From positions 121,849,394 through 121,913,393 of the forward strand of contig VDFB02252616.1 in NCBI GenBank assembly GCA_007258455.2: a DNA stretch of 64,000 nt. The letters run 5' to 3'. Both the position numbers and the translations under genes were made by a program. Shown here in pieces: positions 33,911 to 44,664 of this stretch (position 1 is the first letter of the stretch; each line of letters opens with the position of its first letter). This DNA is from Sequoia sempervirens (lineage: Eukaryota; Streptophyta; Pinopsida; Cupressales; Cupressaceae). Under the pieces are notes generated by a model. It worked only from the letters and a program-made list of their open reading frames with translations. It had not been told where the DNA came from and ran no database searches.

Positions 33911-34949
33911 ATCTTTTGTCTAACGGGTTTAACATTTTCAGTGAGGACAATATTTTATGTTACTATCTTAGGGTCAATCCCCAACATATTCGAATAAGTC
34001 CAAGCAAAGAGTTCAGGAAAGTCATGAAGTAAAGTTGCATGGTCCTCTTTTTCTTCATCATTAGGGAAATTTCCTATCTTAATCATTTTTTTCTACATTG
34101 TTAATATCCATCAGTATGTCCATGGTATCTCTTGGAGGAAGTGCATTTTTTTCGGGAATTCAGGGCTGTATTCTTCAATCTCATTACTTTCCTTATCTTT
34201 GTCTCCTTGTTTTGCACTAATCACAACACATGTGTCTCATTTATTTTTAGGATGATTATAGGGCTTATCATAAAATCCTAACATTTATTTCAAGGCTTCA
34301 TCATCTTCAAAGAACTCTAATGATGCTTCACAATTTGTATCAATCAATTTAGATGCTTCAAGGTAAGAGTTATTTTAGGATTGCACATGATGGTGTTGAT
34401 GTTTAGCAAAGGTATTTTTGTTGCTTGTGTTATCTTAGAAGGGAAATACCCCAAACCACTTTTTGTTTCTTGTGTTAGGTTCTATAGGAACACGAATGCC
34501 TTGTTCTTTCTTTCCACATCCTTTTCCACTATAACCCAGTTATTTCATAAGCTCGTAACCTCTCCCATAAACTCTTTCCATTTCTTTTGGGTTTGGTGTT
34601 TGTTGATAATCTATCTCATCAAAGTTTGTTTTTTAGCTTGTGTCCTCTTCTAGAGTGGATGAGATAGATGCTTGTGAGTTTTCTTCTGAGTTCTATTTTG
34701 ACATTACCATTGGTTGTTTTTTTTTCTCAGTTTCTTTTGTTGTGATTTTGTATTCTCCCATAAATGTTGGTGTAAACTCTAAGGAACCCCAATCCTCTTC
34801 CAATAACTGCGACACTTTTTCCATATCTTGTTCCTTTTCTTTCATAGGCTCTATGTTTGAAGTTGGAATTAATGTATTCATAGGATTTTGTCATTCCTTT
34901 TTCAACTTGTAAGAAACTTTCAGGCTCAGGGTCTATCTCAACCTAGTAC
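33911..34949 (-). pseudogene. Degenerate pol linker between protease and RT, minus strand
   Basis: The minus strand here gives short open pieces such as VEIDPEPESFLQVEKGMTKS followed by highly charged segments. It has many stops and no domain. It fills the place that in the intact gypsy element (13676-14419) is the RT linker. Confidence 0.5.
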
Positions 34950-35938
34950 ACTTTATTGTTATAAAAATACGTCATGATACGATGAAGATTTTAAGGCACT
35001 GCATACATCTCATGAATCCAAGGTCTTCCCAAAAGAAGATTATATGAAAGGTCATGAGGCATGACATGAATAGGATTTTGTAAGGTAGCATTTCCAACTA
35101 TAATAGGTAAAGTAATCACACCAAGCAGTTACTTTCCTACATTGTTGAATCCTTGAATGGATAAGGAATCATATTCAATTCTTGATTTATTTACTCCAAT
35201 TCTATCCAAAAGATGCACACTACATACATTAAGAGCATAACCATTATCAATAAGGGTCCTTTTTATTCCCATCATATTAAATCAATCTATTATCATGAAG
35301 GCCTCATTTTTATTTCTCATCTTCAAGGGAGGTAGCTCATGTTGGTGAAAATTAATGTCTACGTTAACCGCATTCATTCCTTGAATTAAAACTGCTACAT
35401 CACTTGCATTTGTATTAGAAGGGTTCACAACTTGTTGCAAGGTTGTTTGAAGCATGGTATGATAGTTAGGTGAATTTTTAATTAGGTCCCATAGGGATAT
35501 CTTTGCAGGAGTATTCTTAAGTTGTTCAATAAGATCATACTCCTTTCCACTATTCGAAGGAAAATGAGGAGTGGTAGGCGAGATGAGCTTAGGCAAAGGT
35601 AAATATTTTGTAGTTGGTTTTTTTGGTTGTGGATTGTTTCAAGTGTTATATGTATGCGAAATGGTATTATAGTTTGATTGCTACAAAAAAATGTTCTTAG
35701 GTGGTTCAAGGGTAAAAATTGGTTGGTTTTGAGTTTGAGGTTTATGTGAAGATGGGTAGATGACAAGTTGAGGTTGAATCACATTTACTTCGCTTGTTTT
35801 TGGTTTGTCATAACAAGCCCTAGTGGATGAACCTTGTAAGATGAAGTCCTCAAGGGCTTCATCTAACATATAAAATTCATTACTACTAAAAGGTTTGAGG
35901 GTTAGGTTAACTTGGAAAAAGAGATTTGACATATTCAA
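34950..35938 (-). pseudogene. Gypsy pol N-terminal region and protease, minus strand
   Basis: The frame runs on the minus strand from 35938 (MSNLFFQVNLTLKPFSSNEF). After one stop comes the block EYDLIEQLKNTPAKISLWDL, which precedes protease in plant Tat/Athila pol (family form DLIAQLKKTPAKISIWDLL). The protease active site reads RTLIDNGYALNVCSVHLL near 35200-35250, keeping the Asp, and is followed by NLLLGRPWIHEM at about 35000-35035. A typical gag capsid domain is not seen upstream, so gag was probably deleted. Confidence 0.82.
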
Positions 35939-36221
35939 ATAACTATGCTTTCTCCAAATGGTTCATCAGTTTGTAGGTGTTTTATTTTGGTCTATAACAA
36001 ATGCCAATTGTAATCTAATCTAATTAAACTATGAACTAATGTTGAAAAATAAAATTACAGTAATCTAATTCTATCCACAGCTGTAATAAATGTAAACTAA
36101 TCTAAATCTAATGAATTGAATGTAATAGAAACTTTGCAAATTGAAACTGATAATTGATAGCAGCAAAAAAACACAGAAACAAAGAATTGAATGCTGGAAA
36201 ATGGAGTTTAAAATATGAAAT

Positions 36222-36255
36222 GGGACTAAAATTCCCAGAGAGGTGTATGAGTCCC
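36222..36255. repeat. 34-bp imperfect palindrome, unit 1
   Basis: GGGACTAAAATTCCCAGAG then AGGTGTATGAGTCCC: the outer arms GGGAC and GTCCC pair, the inner part is diverged. Confidence 0.75.
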
Positions 36256-36335
36256 AAATAGGGTTTTTCAAGGGTCTGAACAGTGAATAACATTCAACAC
36301 AAAATACCCAGAAATTAGGCAAAATCTCCTGTACT

Positions 36336-36369
36336 GGGACTAAATCACCCAGAGGGGCATATGAGTCCC
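36336..36369. repeat. 34-bp imperfect palindrome, unit 2
   Basis: It begins GGGACTAAATCACCC and ends GGCATATGAGTCCC. It lies 114 bp after unit 1. Confidence 0.75.
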
Positions 36370-36975
36370 AGTTTAGTATTTTTGCATTATTTTTAGAAAA
36401 TTTTATATCAATGTTATGTTTTCTATTTTGGATGATGTCTAAGCTAAGTGAAAATGAAAATTTTAGATGAAATTCAATTATGTAAGATGCAAAAATGCAA
36501 CCTATATGCACTTTCACTAATGTAAGATTTAGAAACCCTAGAATGCCAATTAACTAATGCAAACCCTAATGCAAACTAGATCTAGGATGATGATGCACTC
36601 CAAATCAGAATTACAATGTTTTAAATGCAAGTTCACCAAAATGAAAGGTGGAAATTTTTCATTGCTTATGGTTTAGGACATAAAACAACAATCTTCTTTA
36701 CTCTCATTTAATGAAGCCTTAGAGATCTCAATCCAATGTAGAGAGGGGAAAGAGAACTTGCAATAGGTGTCCTAGGGTCTTATTAGAAATTAAAGAGGGG
36801 TTCACCACCAAGCTAGGGCTTGGAAAGACTAATGTAATGCAAAGCTTCACTAAATGACCTAAAAATGCATGTAAATCAAAATAAAAAGTTGGGAGATCAG
36901 AGGTGTGCACCTAGAAATCTGTAGAGGCTTGGATGAAGACTTGAAATGATAAAAATGTTGCTTTTAGGGCACAAT

Positions 36976-37009
36976 GGGACTCATATGCCACTTATGGTGT
37001 ATCAGTCCC
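36976..37009. repeat. 34-bp imperfect palindrome, unit 3
   Basis: It begins GGGACTCATATGCCAC and ends GTGTATCAGTCCC. It lies 754 bp after unit 1. Confidence 0.8.
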
Positions 37010-37089
37010 AGTATAGGGTTTTTGGACTGGAACAAATTTCTGATAGTGTAGATTTAGGATCTTCAAAAATTTGGAAAATTTCTTGTAGT

Positions 37090-37123
37090 GGGACTCATAT
37101 GCCACTTTTCGCATACCAATATC
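37090..37123. repeat. 34-bp imperfect palindrome, unit 4 (right arm decayed)
   Basis: It begins GGGACTCATATGCCAC; the right arm reads GCATACCAATATC. It lies 114 bp after unit 3, the same spacing as units 1 and 2. Confidence 0.7.
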
Positions 37124-37929
37124 ATTCTGCTTTTTTGAAAATTCAAGGTTTATATTTTCTCTCCAGTATCCGCTTTTCCTTCCCAAACTGATTCCCAAAT
37201 CTAAACTTGTAAAAAGGATCTATAAAATAGAATATAGTGTTGATTTGCTTATGGGGGGTTTGCCTCGGTCAAACCCTTAGTTCGGTAATTAAACCTTGAT
37301 GGGAAAAATGAATCTTGAATGCAAATGTGAACAAAAACCCTAACCTTAAGTGTATCTAAGATTAGGAAATCTGAAATGTAATGCAACCCTATTCTATTGT
37401 GCTAGAATGAGATGCATGAATGAAACATGAAGATGAATGACTCGCTTTGAGAGATACCTAATCACTCAAATGGGCCCTAATAATGCATGCACCTTCCTTA
37501 GGTTTAATGTAGAATGATAATGGAGGATGGAATCACTTAGGAAATAAGTCATTAGGCTTGTCTTGATGGCTAGTTGCATCTTCCTAAACTAGAATCCGTC
37601 ATGATTCACCATAGGAAACCATAATCAATCCTTGAAAATGCTAGATCTTGAGTGAAAGTGAGCTTGAAGACCTGCAAAAACACTATAATGTTGCTACAAG
37701 GCTTCAACTATGTTGATTATTTGCCCTTGAATGCTCTTGTGAAGAATGCTTAAATGCTCTTGAATGCTTAGATCTTGAAATTTCTCTTCTAGATTGAAAA
37801 TAATGATTTAGAAGCTTGTTTATATAGGAAATACACTTAATTTACCATTATTTAGATCTCAAAAGCTAACATCAACCAAAAATTTGAATAAAAAACTTGA
37901 ATTGCTCAAACCCTAAAAAGGGGCCAAAT

Positions 37930-37963
37930 GGGACTCATATGCCACTTCTAGTGTATGGGTCCC
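37930..37963. repeat. 34-bp imperfect palindrome, unit 5
   Basis: It begins GGGACTCATATGCCAC and ends GTGTATGGGTCCC. This is the best preserved unit. Confidence 0.85.
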
Positions 37964-37970
37964 ATCTAGG

Positions 37971-38004
37971 GGGACACATATGCCCAAGGTGGCGTATGAG
38001 TCTC
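37971..38004. repeat. 34-bp imperfect palindrome, unit 6
   Basis: It begins GGGACACATATGCCC and ends GGCGTATGAGTCTC. It starts 41 bp after unit 5. Confidence 0.8.
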
Positions 38005-38219
38005 ACCCTAGTTTTTTGGGATGGGTTGTTAGAAATTTTAATGTTTTTGATGATTTTATCAAGTTTTTAGTTGAAATAAGCCTCAAGATCTAAAATAAAG
38101 GGTCTTAGGGGCCTATTAATGATGATTTAAAGGGTATTTAATGCAAGGGTACTAGAATAGGTCCAAATTAAGTGTGAAATTGTATTATTTTCAAGGGTGT
38201 GCAATTTTCTACACTACAG

Positions 38220-38549
38220 TTACAAATAAGTCAAGTGGCCAATATATATGATTCAGTGAAGGATAAGGATGGTGCTACAAGGGAACAAATTGAAAGTCTA
38301 CACTCCTAATTGAAGTAGCTTATAGACCAAAGAGGGAAAATCAAGGGAGAAATTGGTTAGCTAAGGGGAATTATAAGTCTAAAGTTAGCATCCTTGATTG
38401 ACATTTTGACAAAAGTAGAAAAAAATGTTCAAAAGGTAAGGGTGTCAACCACTTTGGATGAAGTAGAAGAATTACACACTCAACTTGAAAGCCAAGTATA
38501 CATTCTAATTTCCATAAAGATGCACTGGGATACAAATCTTTCCTAGTTA
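38220..38549 (+). pseudogene. Coiled-coil ORF remnant before the copia 3' LTR
   Basis: One frame reads LQISQVANIYDSVKDKDGAT, then REQIESLHS, and after two stops LIDQRGKIKGEIG, LASLIDILTKVEKNVQKV and VEELHTQLESQV. It stays in frame for 110 codons with three internal stops (TAA, TAG, TAG), each one C-to-T change from a Gln codon. Heptad-like spacing of Leu/Ile suggests a coiled coil. Some SIRE-type copia elements carry an extra 3' ORF (sometimes called env-like) at this place. Identity with that ORF is not proven. Confidence 0.45.
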
Positions 38550-38870
38550 AAGGTAATTCATAAGAATATTATACCTTCTTAGTAAATTGATTTTTTTTTG
38601 AAGGTAGTACAAATTTTGATGATTTACAAATATGCGGAGTAAATAGTGTTATTCCTGAAATTGATCAAAGAGTTATGTATATATCATCTATGTATTGAAA
38701 AACAACTTTGAAGTGACCAAGGATACTTCTCAGGGGGAGTGAAATGTTAAAGTTTGTACAAATAGGGGGAGCCTATATGTTTTTGTAGGAATAGAAGAAT
38801 ACCACCAACCCTTTTCCCTTGATGTCAAAGGGGGAGAAATTGCATATCAGGTTGGTGTTGGGCCATCAAT

Positions 38871-38885
38871 GACAAAGAGGGAGAT
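38871..38885 (+). other. Polypurine tract of copia element
   Basis: GACAAAGAGGGAGAT immediately precedes the LTR start TGTTGCATATG. A similar GTCAAAGGGGGAGAAA occurs about 50 bp upstream, a possible second tract. Confidence 0.65.
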
Positions 38886-40797
38886 TGTTGCATATGTTAT
38901 CATTGATTTAAACTATGTGGTAATGTCAAATGAATGGATCAGAGGATCAGTGATCTAGTAGAAGGAAAGAAGAGAAGTGATGGTATAAGGAAAGAGGATA
39001 ATATAAGTATCATCTATACACAATTATACCTAATTTTATAAAGTTTATGTAACCAATATTTTGAAGTTCATATGTAAGATAACTGAATAGTCTTGATAAG
39101 TTGTGTTGATAATGAATATCATAGAAGCTATGAAGTCCTATGGTTTGGCACTAAGTAGAATATGTTGTAAAAGGTTGAAGATATTTGGCTAAGTTCATAT
39201 TAGAAAGGGTGTCACAGGCTCAAGAATTTGTACCACATTCTACCATATTGGGTAGTATGAGCTTGTAGATAGAAAAGATAACTTGAAAGTAATCTCATGC
39301 ATGTGTGATTCAAATTTGAGTTAATGAGACAACCACAAAGTGTCTTATAGCTAGTATAGTGAAGATAATTGTATAGTGCAGTTACAATCAGGATGGGTCA
39401 TAGGAATGCTCCACATTTCTCCACACTTGGTGATATCATCCTATATTTTGGAGGATTTCTAGATACATGAAAGAAATGCACATGTTTCATGTCTCAAGTG
39501 ATATTTTGTACTACAACTATTTTTTAGAGTCTTATGAGTGAAGACAAGTCTTTTTATTAGTTAGGGAATGTAAAGAGAGATAACAAATGCCAACACTTTT
39601 CAACACATATTTTATTTTGGCTTTTTTTTAGAAATTTAATCTCATATGGTCTATTAGTATGCTCAATTCATGTTTCAAATGATTTTTCTACTAAAAACAT
39701 GTTTCAAATGATTCAACATTAGGTTTATGTAGCCAAAGTGTATTTGGGATACCAATATCAATGCTCAAGTGGTTGTGCCAACATGAAATTATCTGAATTG
39801 GTAAAAGGGGTATATAGGAATGTTAGCAAGGCATACAATGTTTATGACATGATCCACATGATGTTATTATTTCTCCATTATAGCTTTTTATCTAGAGTTA
39901 ATTTGAAGGAGGTTAAGTGTCTGCTGAGCTGACTTGTTATGTTAAGATGATTGTGCCAGGTGTTTGAAAGAGTGTACTAGTTTGAAGATGTGTTCTATGG
40001 AAAAATAGGTCTTGACTAACTCTCATTTTGCACTACATGTAATTCTCTCTTACCGTGAATGTTTTTTGAGTCGTCTTGTTGTGACAAATGCATTTATCCT
40101 CTTTTATGTTTGTATCTTAGTGGATAAGGATAATTTTTTTGAAGCATATAGAGAATGTAAATAGAAGATCAAGGTTATTGAAATCAAGTAGTGGAGCATG
40201 GTATATGTTAAAAATGATAATGTGTAAATAAGAAATCAATAGAATCTTTTTTTGATAATGAAATGTGGTAAAGATCAGTTCAGATAGTTCAATTTAGTGA
40301 GTATATGTGAAACTGTGAAGGAGCATGTGCTAGTATATGTGTAAGAATGTGTGTTGTAGGAAGTGGTCCAAAGGTAGTAGAGTTTGTTGAGTAGATATAT
40401 TGAAGACATATGTCAATGTGAAAAATGTTGCAGTGATAATCGACTAACAATTCTTTTCAAATATTTTGTTCAGAGGTTGTAGCCTCATTCTTGGTTGTAA
40501 GTGTTGTAATGCTTGAGAGAGTTGTAGCTTCCTTTGGGTTGTATCCTATAAAACTTGTTGTAAATCATGTTTTCATTTGTGGGGCTAGATTTGGATAGTA
40601 GATCCAATCCGCTTGCTCACCGTAGTTTTTCTCTTGTAGGATTTTCCACGTAAATCTGGTGTTATGGTTGTGTGCTTGTGTGTTATCCTTCTTATCATGA
40701 TTTTTAAATTGCTTACATTTGATTAATTTCTATTGGAAGTGAATAAATTAATTAAGTAATGATTCAAACCCCTCTCATTACTTCTATGTGTTCAACA
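38886..40797 (+). repeat. 3' LTR of copia element, 1912 bp
   Basis: It starts TGTTGCATATGTTATC and ends TATGTGTTCAACA, so TGTTG/CAACA form a 5-bp terminal inverted repeat. The LTR is long for copia but within the SIRE range. No partner LTR is in the window. AGAAA follows at 40798 as the possible target. Confidence 0.68.
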
Positions 40798-40800
40798 AGA

Positions 40801-41200
40801 AATGAGGTTGGAGTATAGTCCATCTTTGTTATATGGAACTACAAGATGGGAATCAGAGTTGTCGTGGTGCTCAAGTATTCCAATACATATTATGTTTGTT
40901 TTGCATTTACAAAAACAACTAGCATTGAGTAGATTTTTGGATACATATCTACCACATTATTGTAGGTGATAATGGTGATGATTGCTCTAAAAGCTCTAGT
41001 CATATGCATGTGCATGTCCACACTGATGTAGGTGTTGTCCTTACATAAGAGAATGTTCCCCTTTACATATATGGGCTCTAATTTGTTCTCTAGACACGTC
41101 TATCTACTTATGAGTGCCAAGTTTAGAGTGGAGAAATTTTGTGTGCATAGAGAGGTGCCCTTTATAACTAGATGTCCATTGTCAAATTTGATGCTAACAA
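40801..41200 (-). pseudogene. Subtilase pseudogene copy B, PA-region exon
   Basis: On the minus strand an exon-like stretch starts after TTTTGTTAG near 41197, an acceptor-like site. It reads FDNGHLVIKGTSLCTQNFST, then CLENKLEPIYVKGNILLC (family C-EGTLDPKKVKGKIVLC), DMYPKIYSMLVVFVN, STTTTLIPIL and FHITKMDYTP. This is the protease-associated segment inserted in plant subtilases between the catalytic His and Ser. It is cut at 40798 by the copia LTR. Frameshifts and stops occur. It overlaps in content with 4240-4335 of copy A but differs at many bases. Confidence 0.82.
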
Positions 41201-41506
41201 AATAAATTAAAATGATGAAATGGAAAATGGATTTTTAAAATCATTTTTTAATGATAGAAATGAGAGATGTTTCTTTAGTAGAGAGTTTAAAATTTCAGTG
41301 TTTTAGAGTCAATATATTGTTCTTATTAACGTTTGGGATCATATTAAATAATTAGATGATGATAGACTATTAGGAAATATAGATGCAAAAAATATATATA
41401 ACTAAATTCAAAAGTATTTTCAATCAATTTTATGAAGTGGAAAATGCATGCATACTATCAACATATTGATTATTAAGAATAAAAATGGATTCCAAATATA
41501 ATCAAT
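41201..41506 (-). other. Intron-like AT-rich remnant of subtilase copy B
   Basis: No coding signal is seen. It lies between the PA-region exon and the LTR element inserted at 41507. On the minus strand it ends in a pyrimidine-rich TTTATTTTGTTAG, which suits an intron 3' end. Confidence 0.45.
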
Positions 41507-41987
41507 TGTAAGAATTGGCTATGAAGATAGCCACCCAAGATCTAGAGGCCTAATAGAAAGCACAAGCATAAGAGAGATAGAAACAATATGACAAGAATAA
41601 ACTGTATTCTACCAATTATGCAAATAGAATGAGCAAAAGTACATAGGAGACCCCTTGGTTATATAGCCAAGGTGAGAACATAGAAGGGCATAATATTATG
41701 ACAAGTGTCATAATCTTATGACATGAGACAATTGGGAAAAGCTATCACTCCACCTAAAGTGGAAAAGTGATAATGTGATAACCACCACAAATAGTGGATC
41801 ACCCACAAAAGGTGGAGAGGTAATCACATGATGTGTCCATGAAAGGTGGATGTGATAAAGTAATAACATGATTAAGTCCACCAAAAGTGGAAATTCTTCA
41901 AATACCTCCTATGTGGTCCCTAAGTAAACTTAACTAAGGTGTAATCATGAACTAGGACAAGGTACAACACTTTTAATTACACCAACA
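41507..41987 (-). repeat. 3' LTR of the non-autonomous element
   Basis: The plus strand reads TGTAAGAATTGGCTATG at the left and TTAATTACACCAACA at the right. It matches 50939-51425. Confidence 0.9.
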
Positions 41988-41999
41988 CCCCCCCTTAAG
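41988..41999 (-). other. Polypurine tract of the non-autonomous element
   Basis: CCCCCCCTTAAG on the plus strand is a G7 run read on the minus strand, next to the LTR start TGTTGGTG. Confidence 0.7.
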
Positions 42000-42155
42000 T
42001 CAACTTAGGGAGAATTTACACAAAAGAAAGCAATGCAAGATGGGTCCCGACTACTAGGTCATGTTAGGTACCCATGTACACTTGCAATGCAATCTCTCAC
42101 AACTGGAGAAAAGGAGAAAACCACGTGGGAAAAAAATCCCCTCCAAAAGAGAGAT

Positions 42156-42170
42156 AAAAGAAGAAGCATG
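42156..42170. repeat. LINE target-site duplication, left
   Basis: AAAAGAAGAAGCATG is identical to 48259-48273. Confidence 0.85.
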
Positions 42171-42573
42171 TTGATATAAACATTGGGATTCGAGAAAGAC
42201 AGGGTTGAGAAGCGTTGATGGCGACGGAGGGTTCCCTGTGCGCGTGAGGCTGTGCGTGACCTCTTGGTCGTGTGCATGCCTTTGCTTTCATGTTACTCTG
42301 TTACTCTACTTTCCTGTTACTCTGTGTTTCCTAATCTGCGTTCTTTTTCTGCTGGGGAGGGTGGCGTCTGTGCTGTTTGGGGGAGACGAGTTTCTTTTCA
42401 TTTTTGCTGCTCGTTCGTTGTTCTCTGCGGCTTTTGGTGGTTGTGTTTTGGTGTGCAGGAAGTGTGCTATGGCGTGGGGGCTTTGAGCGCTTGGTGGGGT
42501 GTGGTGTGGTGGAAGGCGGGGTTTGGTGTGGGGTTGGTGTGGGGTAAGGTGCGTGGGTGTCAGGAGTGGAATT

Positions 42574-43905
42574 ATGGCTGTCGTTTCCAAGAGCTTGGAA
42601 ATTCTAGGTGTTTTGCCACCTCTGGACTTCGCTAAGGACATGCATGCTTCAATAACGAATAACTCTTTTGTGGGTGAGAGCTCCAAGCTCAAGAAAGTGA
42701 ATGGTTGTTTGTCGTGGAGTCATACTCGTCTGATTTTGGTTATTTCTCCAGAATCGGTGCACGAGGACTTTGCTTATTGGACTCAACACGTTTTGATTTG
42801 TAAGTTTTTGGGTATTCGGGCCCCCCTCTCGGCCTTGGAGTCCTGGATGCGCCGTACCTAGCAGGTTGAAGGTGACTTTTCTTGCATTTCATATCGTAAC
42901 CGTGTTTTTGAAGGGGGGCCGTATTTTTACAATCATGTGGGTTTATTCATGAAACCCTGGCATGGGGGTTTCAATGCGGCTGAGGATTTTCCTTCTCAAG
43001 TTCCTGTTTGGGTTCGTCTACCATGGCTTCCTTTGGAGTTCTGGAGAGAAGATATTCTACAATGAATAGCGGCCTTGTTGGGGAAGTCGGCTGCCATTGC
43101 TCAGAATACTTTAGATAAAAAGGTATTTTCTTTCGCTCGCATCTGTGTTGAAATTGATTTAAATAATCCATTGCCAGATTCTTTGGACATTTGTATTGGC
43201 TCTGCCTCATGGATTCAATAGTTATATTATGAGTCCCTTCCTTTCTATTGTCGGTTTTGTCATGAGTATGGTCACCTTCAGCGTCAGTGTCCTCGAACTT
43301 CCAGAACGGTTGGGGTCCCCTCTTCTACATCCTCGGGGCCTTCGGTGGAGAAGGCAGATAAAAGCAAGGTGTCTATGGCTGAAGGGGGAAAGGCTGAGCG
43401 AGGGCCTGATAAGGATGGCTTCATTTCTGTTAAACCAAAAGCTAAAGGGAGGGGTCAGAAGTGACCCTTTAAAGATAAGCAGAGTGATCAGGGTTTCAAT
43501 CGGTTTGAGGTTTTGGACAATTGGGCCTTGGAGGAAGGGATTCCTGGTGAGATCTTGTCTGGGGATACTGGTATGGATACAGGGCTGGACCAGGCTATTG
43601 TTGTTAGGGACTCTTCTCTTCCTTTGGAGAAGGGAGGGTCTGGGACTGTTGACACTCTGACTGGTTTAAATGATGATATTATTTTAGTGGACTTAGCTAA
43701 GGAGGCATTGTCTTTAGGAAAAGGTCGGGGTTCAGCTTCTTTTCTAGGAGTGCTCCAACGCCCTCTTAAGAAAGGAAATTTTGATAAGTCTCCTAAGGTT
43801 GGTCACAAGAAGGATGTGGACAAGATTAAATCTACTGGGGAGTTGTTGGTGGAATCGGGCTCTGTTAAGACCTTGGACGCCCACTTTGCCCAGCCTTCCC
43901 CATGA
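42574..43905 (+). pseudogene. LINE ORF1: DUF4283-like domain plus CCHC zinc knuckle
   Basis: The ATG at 42574 opens MAVVSKSLEILGVLPP. One frame runs 444 codons to the TGA at 43903-43905, with internal stops at 42859 (TAG), 43063 (TGA), 43219 (TAG) and 43462 (TGA). Residues about 40-150 match the plant LINE N-terminal DUF4283 pattern (GCLSWSHTRLILVIS, FEGGPYFYNHVGLFMKPWHG, VPVWVRLPWLPLEFW). A zinc knuckle CRFCHEYGHLQRQC follows near residue 230, then a Lys/Glu-rich tail. The protein would coat LINE RNA. The stops in a single unshifted frame suggest a fairly recent loss of function. Confidence 0.88.
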
Positions 43906-44664
43906 TTATTCTTTCTTGGAATGCAAGGGGGTTGAATAGCACCTCCCGTAAAAAAGCTATTTAGGATTTGATTGGGGTACATTCTCCAGATATTTTTTGT
44001 GTGTAGGAGACTAAGCTTCAGGTGGACTGCATGCTTCAGTATGCTCCTCGTATTTGGGTTTCTGGGCAGTGTCAGTGTATAGGATCTAGAGGTAATTCTG
44101 GAGGTTTGGCACTTTTTTGGGATCCTCGTAAGGTTGTTCCTCACTGGTGGATTTCTAGAAATTCCTCTATCTCAATGGTGGCCTCAGTTTTGGACTCTGG
44201 CGAGACTATTTTGGTTAGCAATGTGTATTCTCTGGTTGACATCCATGGTAAAAGCCAGCTGTGGGCCCATATCATGTTTGTTAGATCTTGTGCTCCCTTT
44301 TTGCCATGGATCTTAGCTGGTGATTTCAATTCCATCTTGTGCCTGGAAGAGAAAAGAGGTGGATTGCCGAGATTGGGTCCTGCTTCAGATTTGTTCCGGG
44401 CTAGTGTGGCTTCTCTTGCTCTTGTTGATGTCAAACCTTCTAATGGCTTATTTACTTGGAATAATAGGCGGAGTGGGTCGGAGGCGATTTCTGAGCGGTT
44501 GGACAGGTTTCTTGTTTCTAGTTTTTGGGTTGGGGGCACTGTGGTTATTGGCTCTGAGATTCTTGATTGGTGTGGCTCTGATCATTGGCCAATTAAGTTT
44601 TCAGCCTCTCCTTTCCCTAATCCAAAGAATCCTCCTTTCAAATTTTAGCTTATGTGGCTTGCGA
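43902..44664 (+). pseudogene. LINE ORF2: apurinic-type endonuclease domain
   Basis: ATG at 43902 overlaps the ORF1 stop as ATGA. The domain shows IILSWNARGLNS (Asn), an ETKLQ block (Glu) just after a TAG codon, and GGLALFWDP. The catalytic blocks ILAGDFNSIL and FTWNNRR, and GSDHWPIKFS at the end, are all present. It would nick target DNA to prime reverse transcription. A TAG near 43963 and one before ETKLQ interrupt it. A stop at 44646-44648 and a frameshift follow before the linker. Confidence 0.9.

Larger units (their letters stand above)
33245..38218 (-). mobile_element. Ty3/gypsy remnant, minus strand, 3' part lost
   Basis: The minus strand starts at 38218 with TGTAGTGTAGAAAATTGCAC, a plausible LTR start. 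It runs through a non-coding stretch with 34-bp palindromes, a pol N-terminal region, protease (about 34950-35285), a broken linker and RT (33245-33910). It stops abruptly at 33245 inside the RT thumb (MPPPRNISQL). RNase H, integrase and the 3' LTR are absent. The RT resembles that of the element at 14421-15209 (KDDFP-NI-MIV block), so it is likely Tat-related. No second LTR was found. Confidence 0.72.
35939..38218 (-). other. LTR and leader region of the minus gypsy, with six 34-bp imperfect palindromes
   Basis: No gene is supported. The minus-strand start TGTAGTGTAGAAAATTGCAC at 38218 looks like an LTR start, and GTTAC outside could be the 5-bp target. Six units of the form GGGACTCATATGCCAC-n5-GTGTATGAGTCCC lie inside. 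The exact LTR end and PBS were not found. Confidence 0.5.
38219..40797 (+). mobile_element. 3' end of a copia-type element (SIRE-like), plus strand
   Basis: A short coiled-coil coding remnant (38220-38549), a spacer and a purine-rich tract (38871-38885) lead into a 1.9-kb LTR ending at 40797. The text AAGAGGGAGATTGTTGC is the common 3' junction of plant copia elements. The 5' part of the element is missing, because the minus gypsy begins at 38218. The LTR ends inside subtilase copy B. Confidence 0.7.

Noticed and set aside
3797..40880. Reading subtilase A and B as one gene split by a 36-kb insertion
   Set aside because: About 75 bp of the PA-region end is present in both pieces with many differences, which a short target-site duplication cannot explain.
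42306..42692. Minus-strand 128-codon frame rich in Pro, His and Thr
   Set aside because: It lies opposite the LINE 5' UTR and ORF1 start, and its composition is the complement of the G/T-rich LINE strand.
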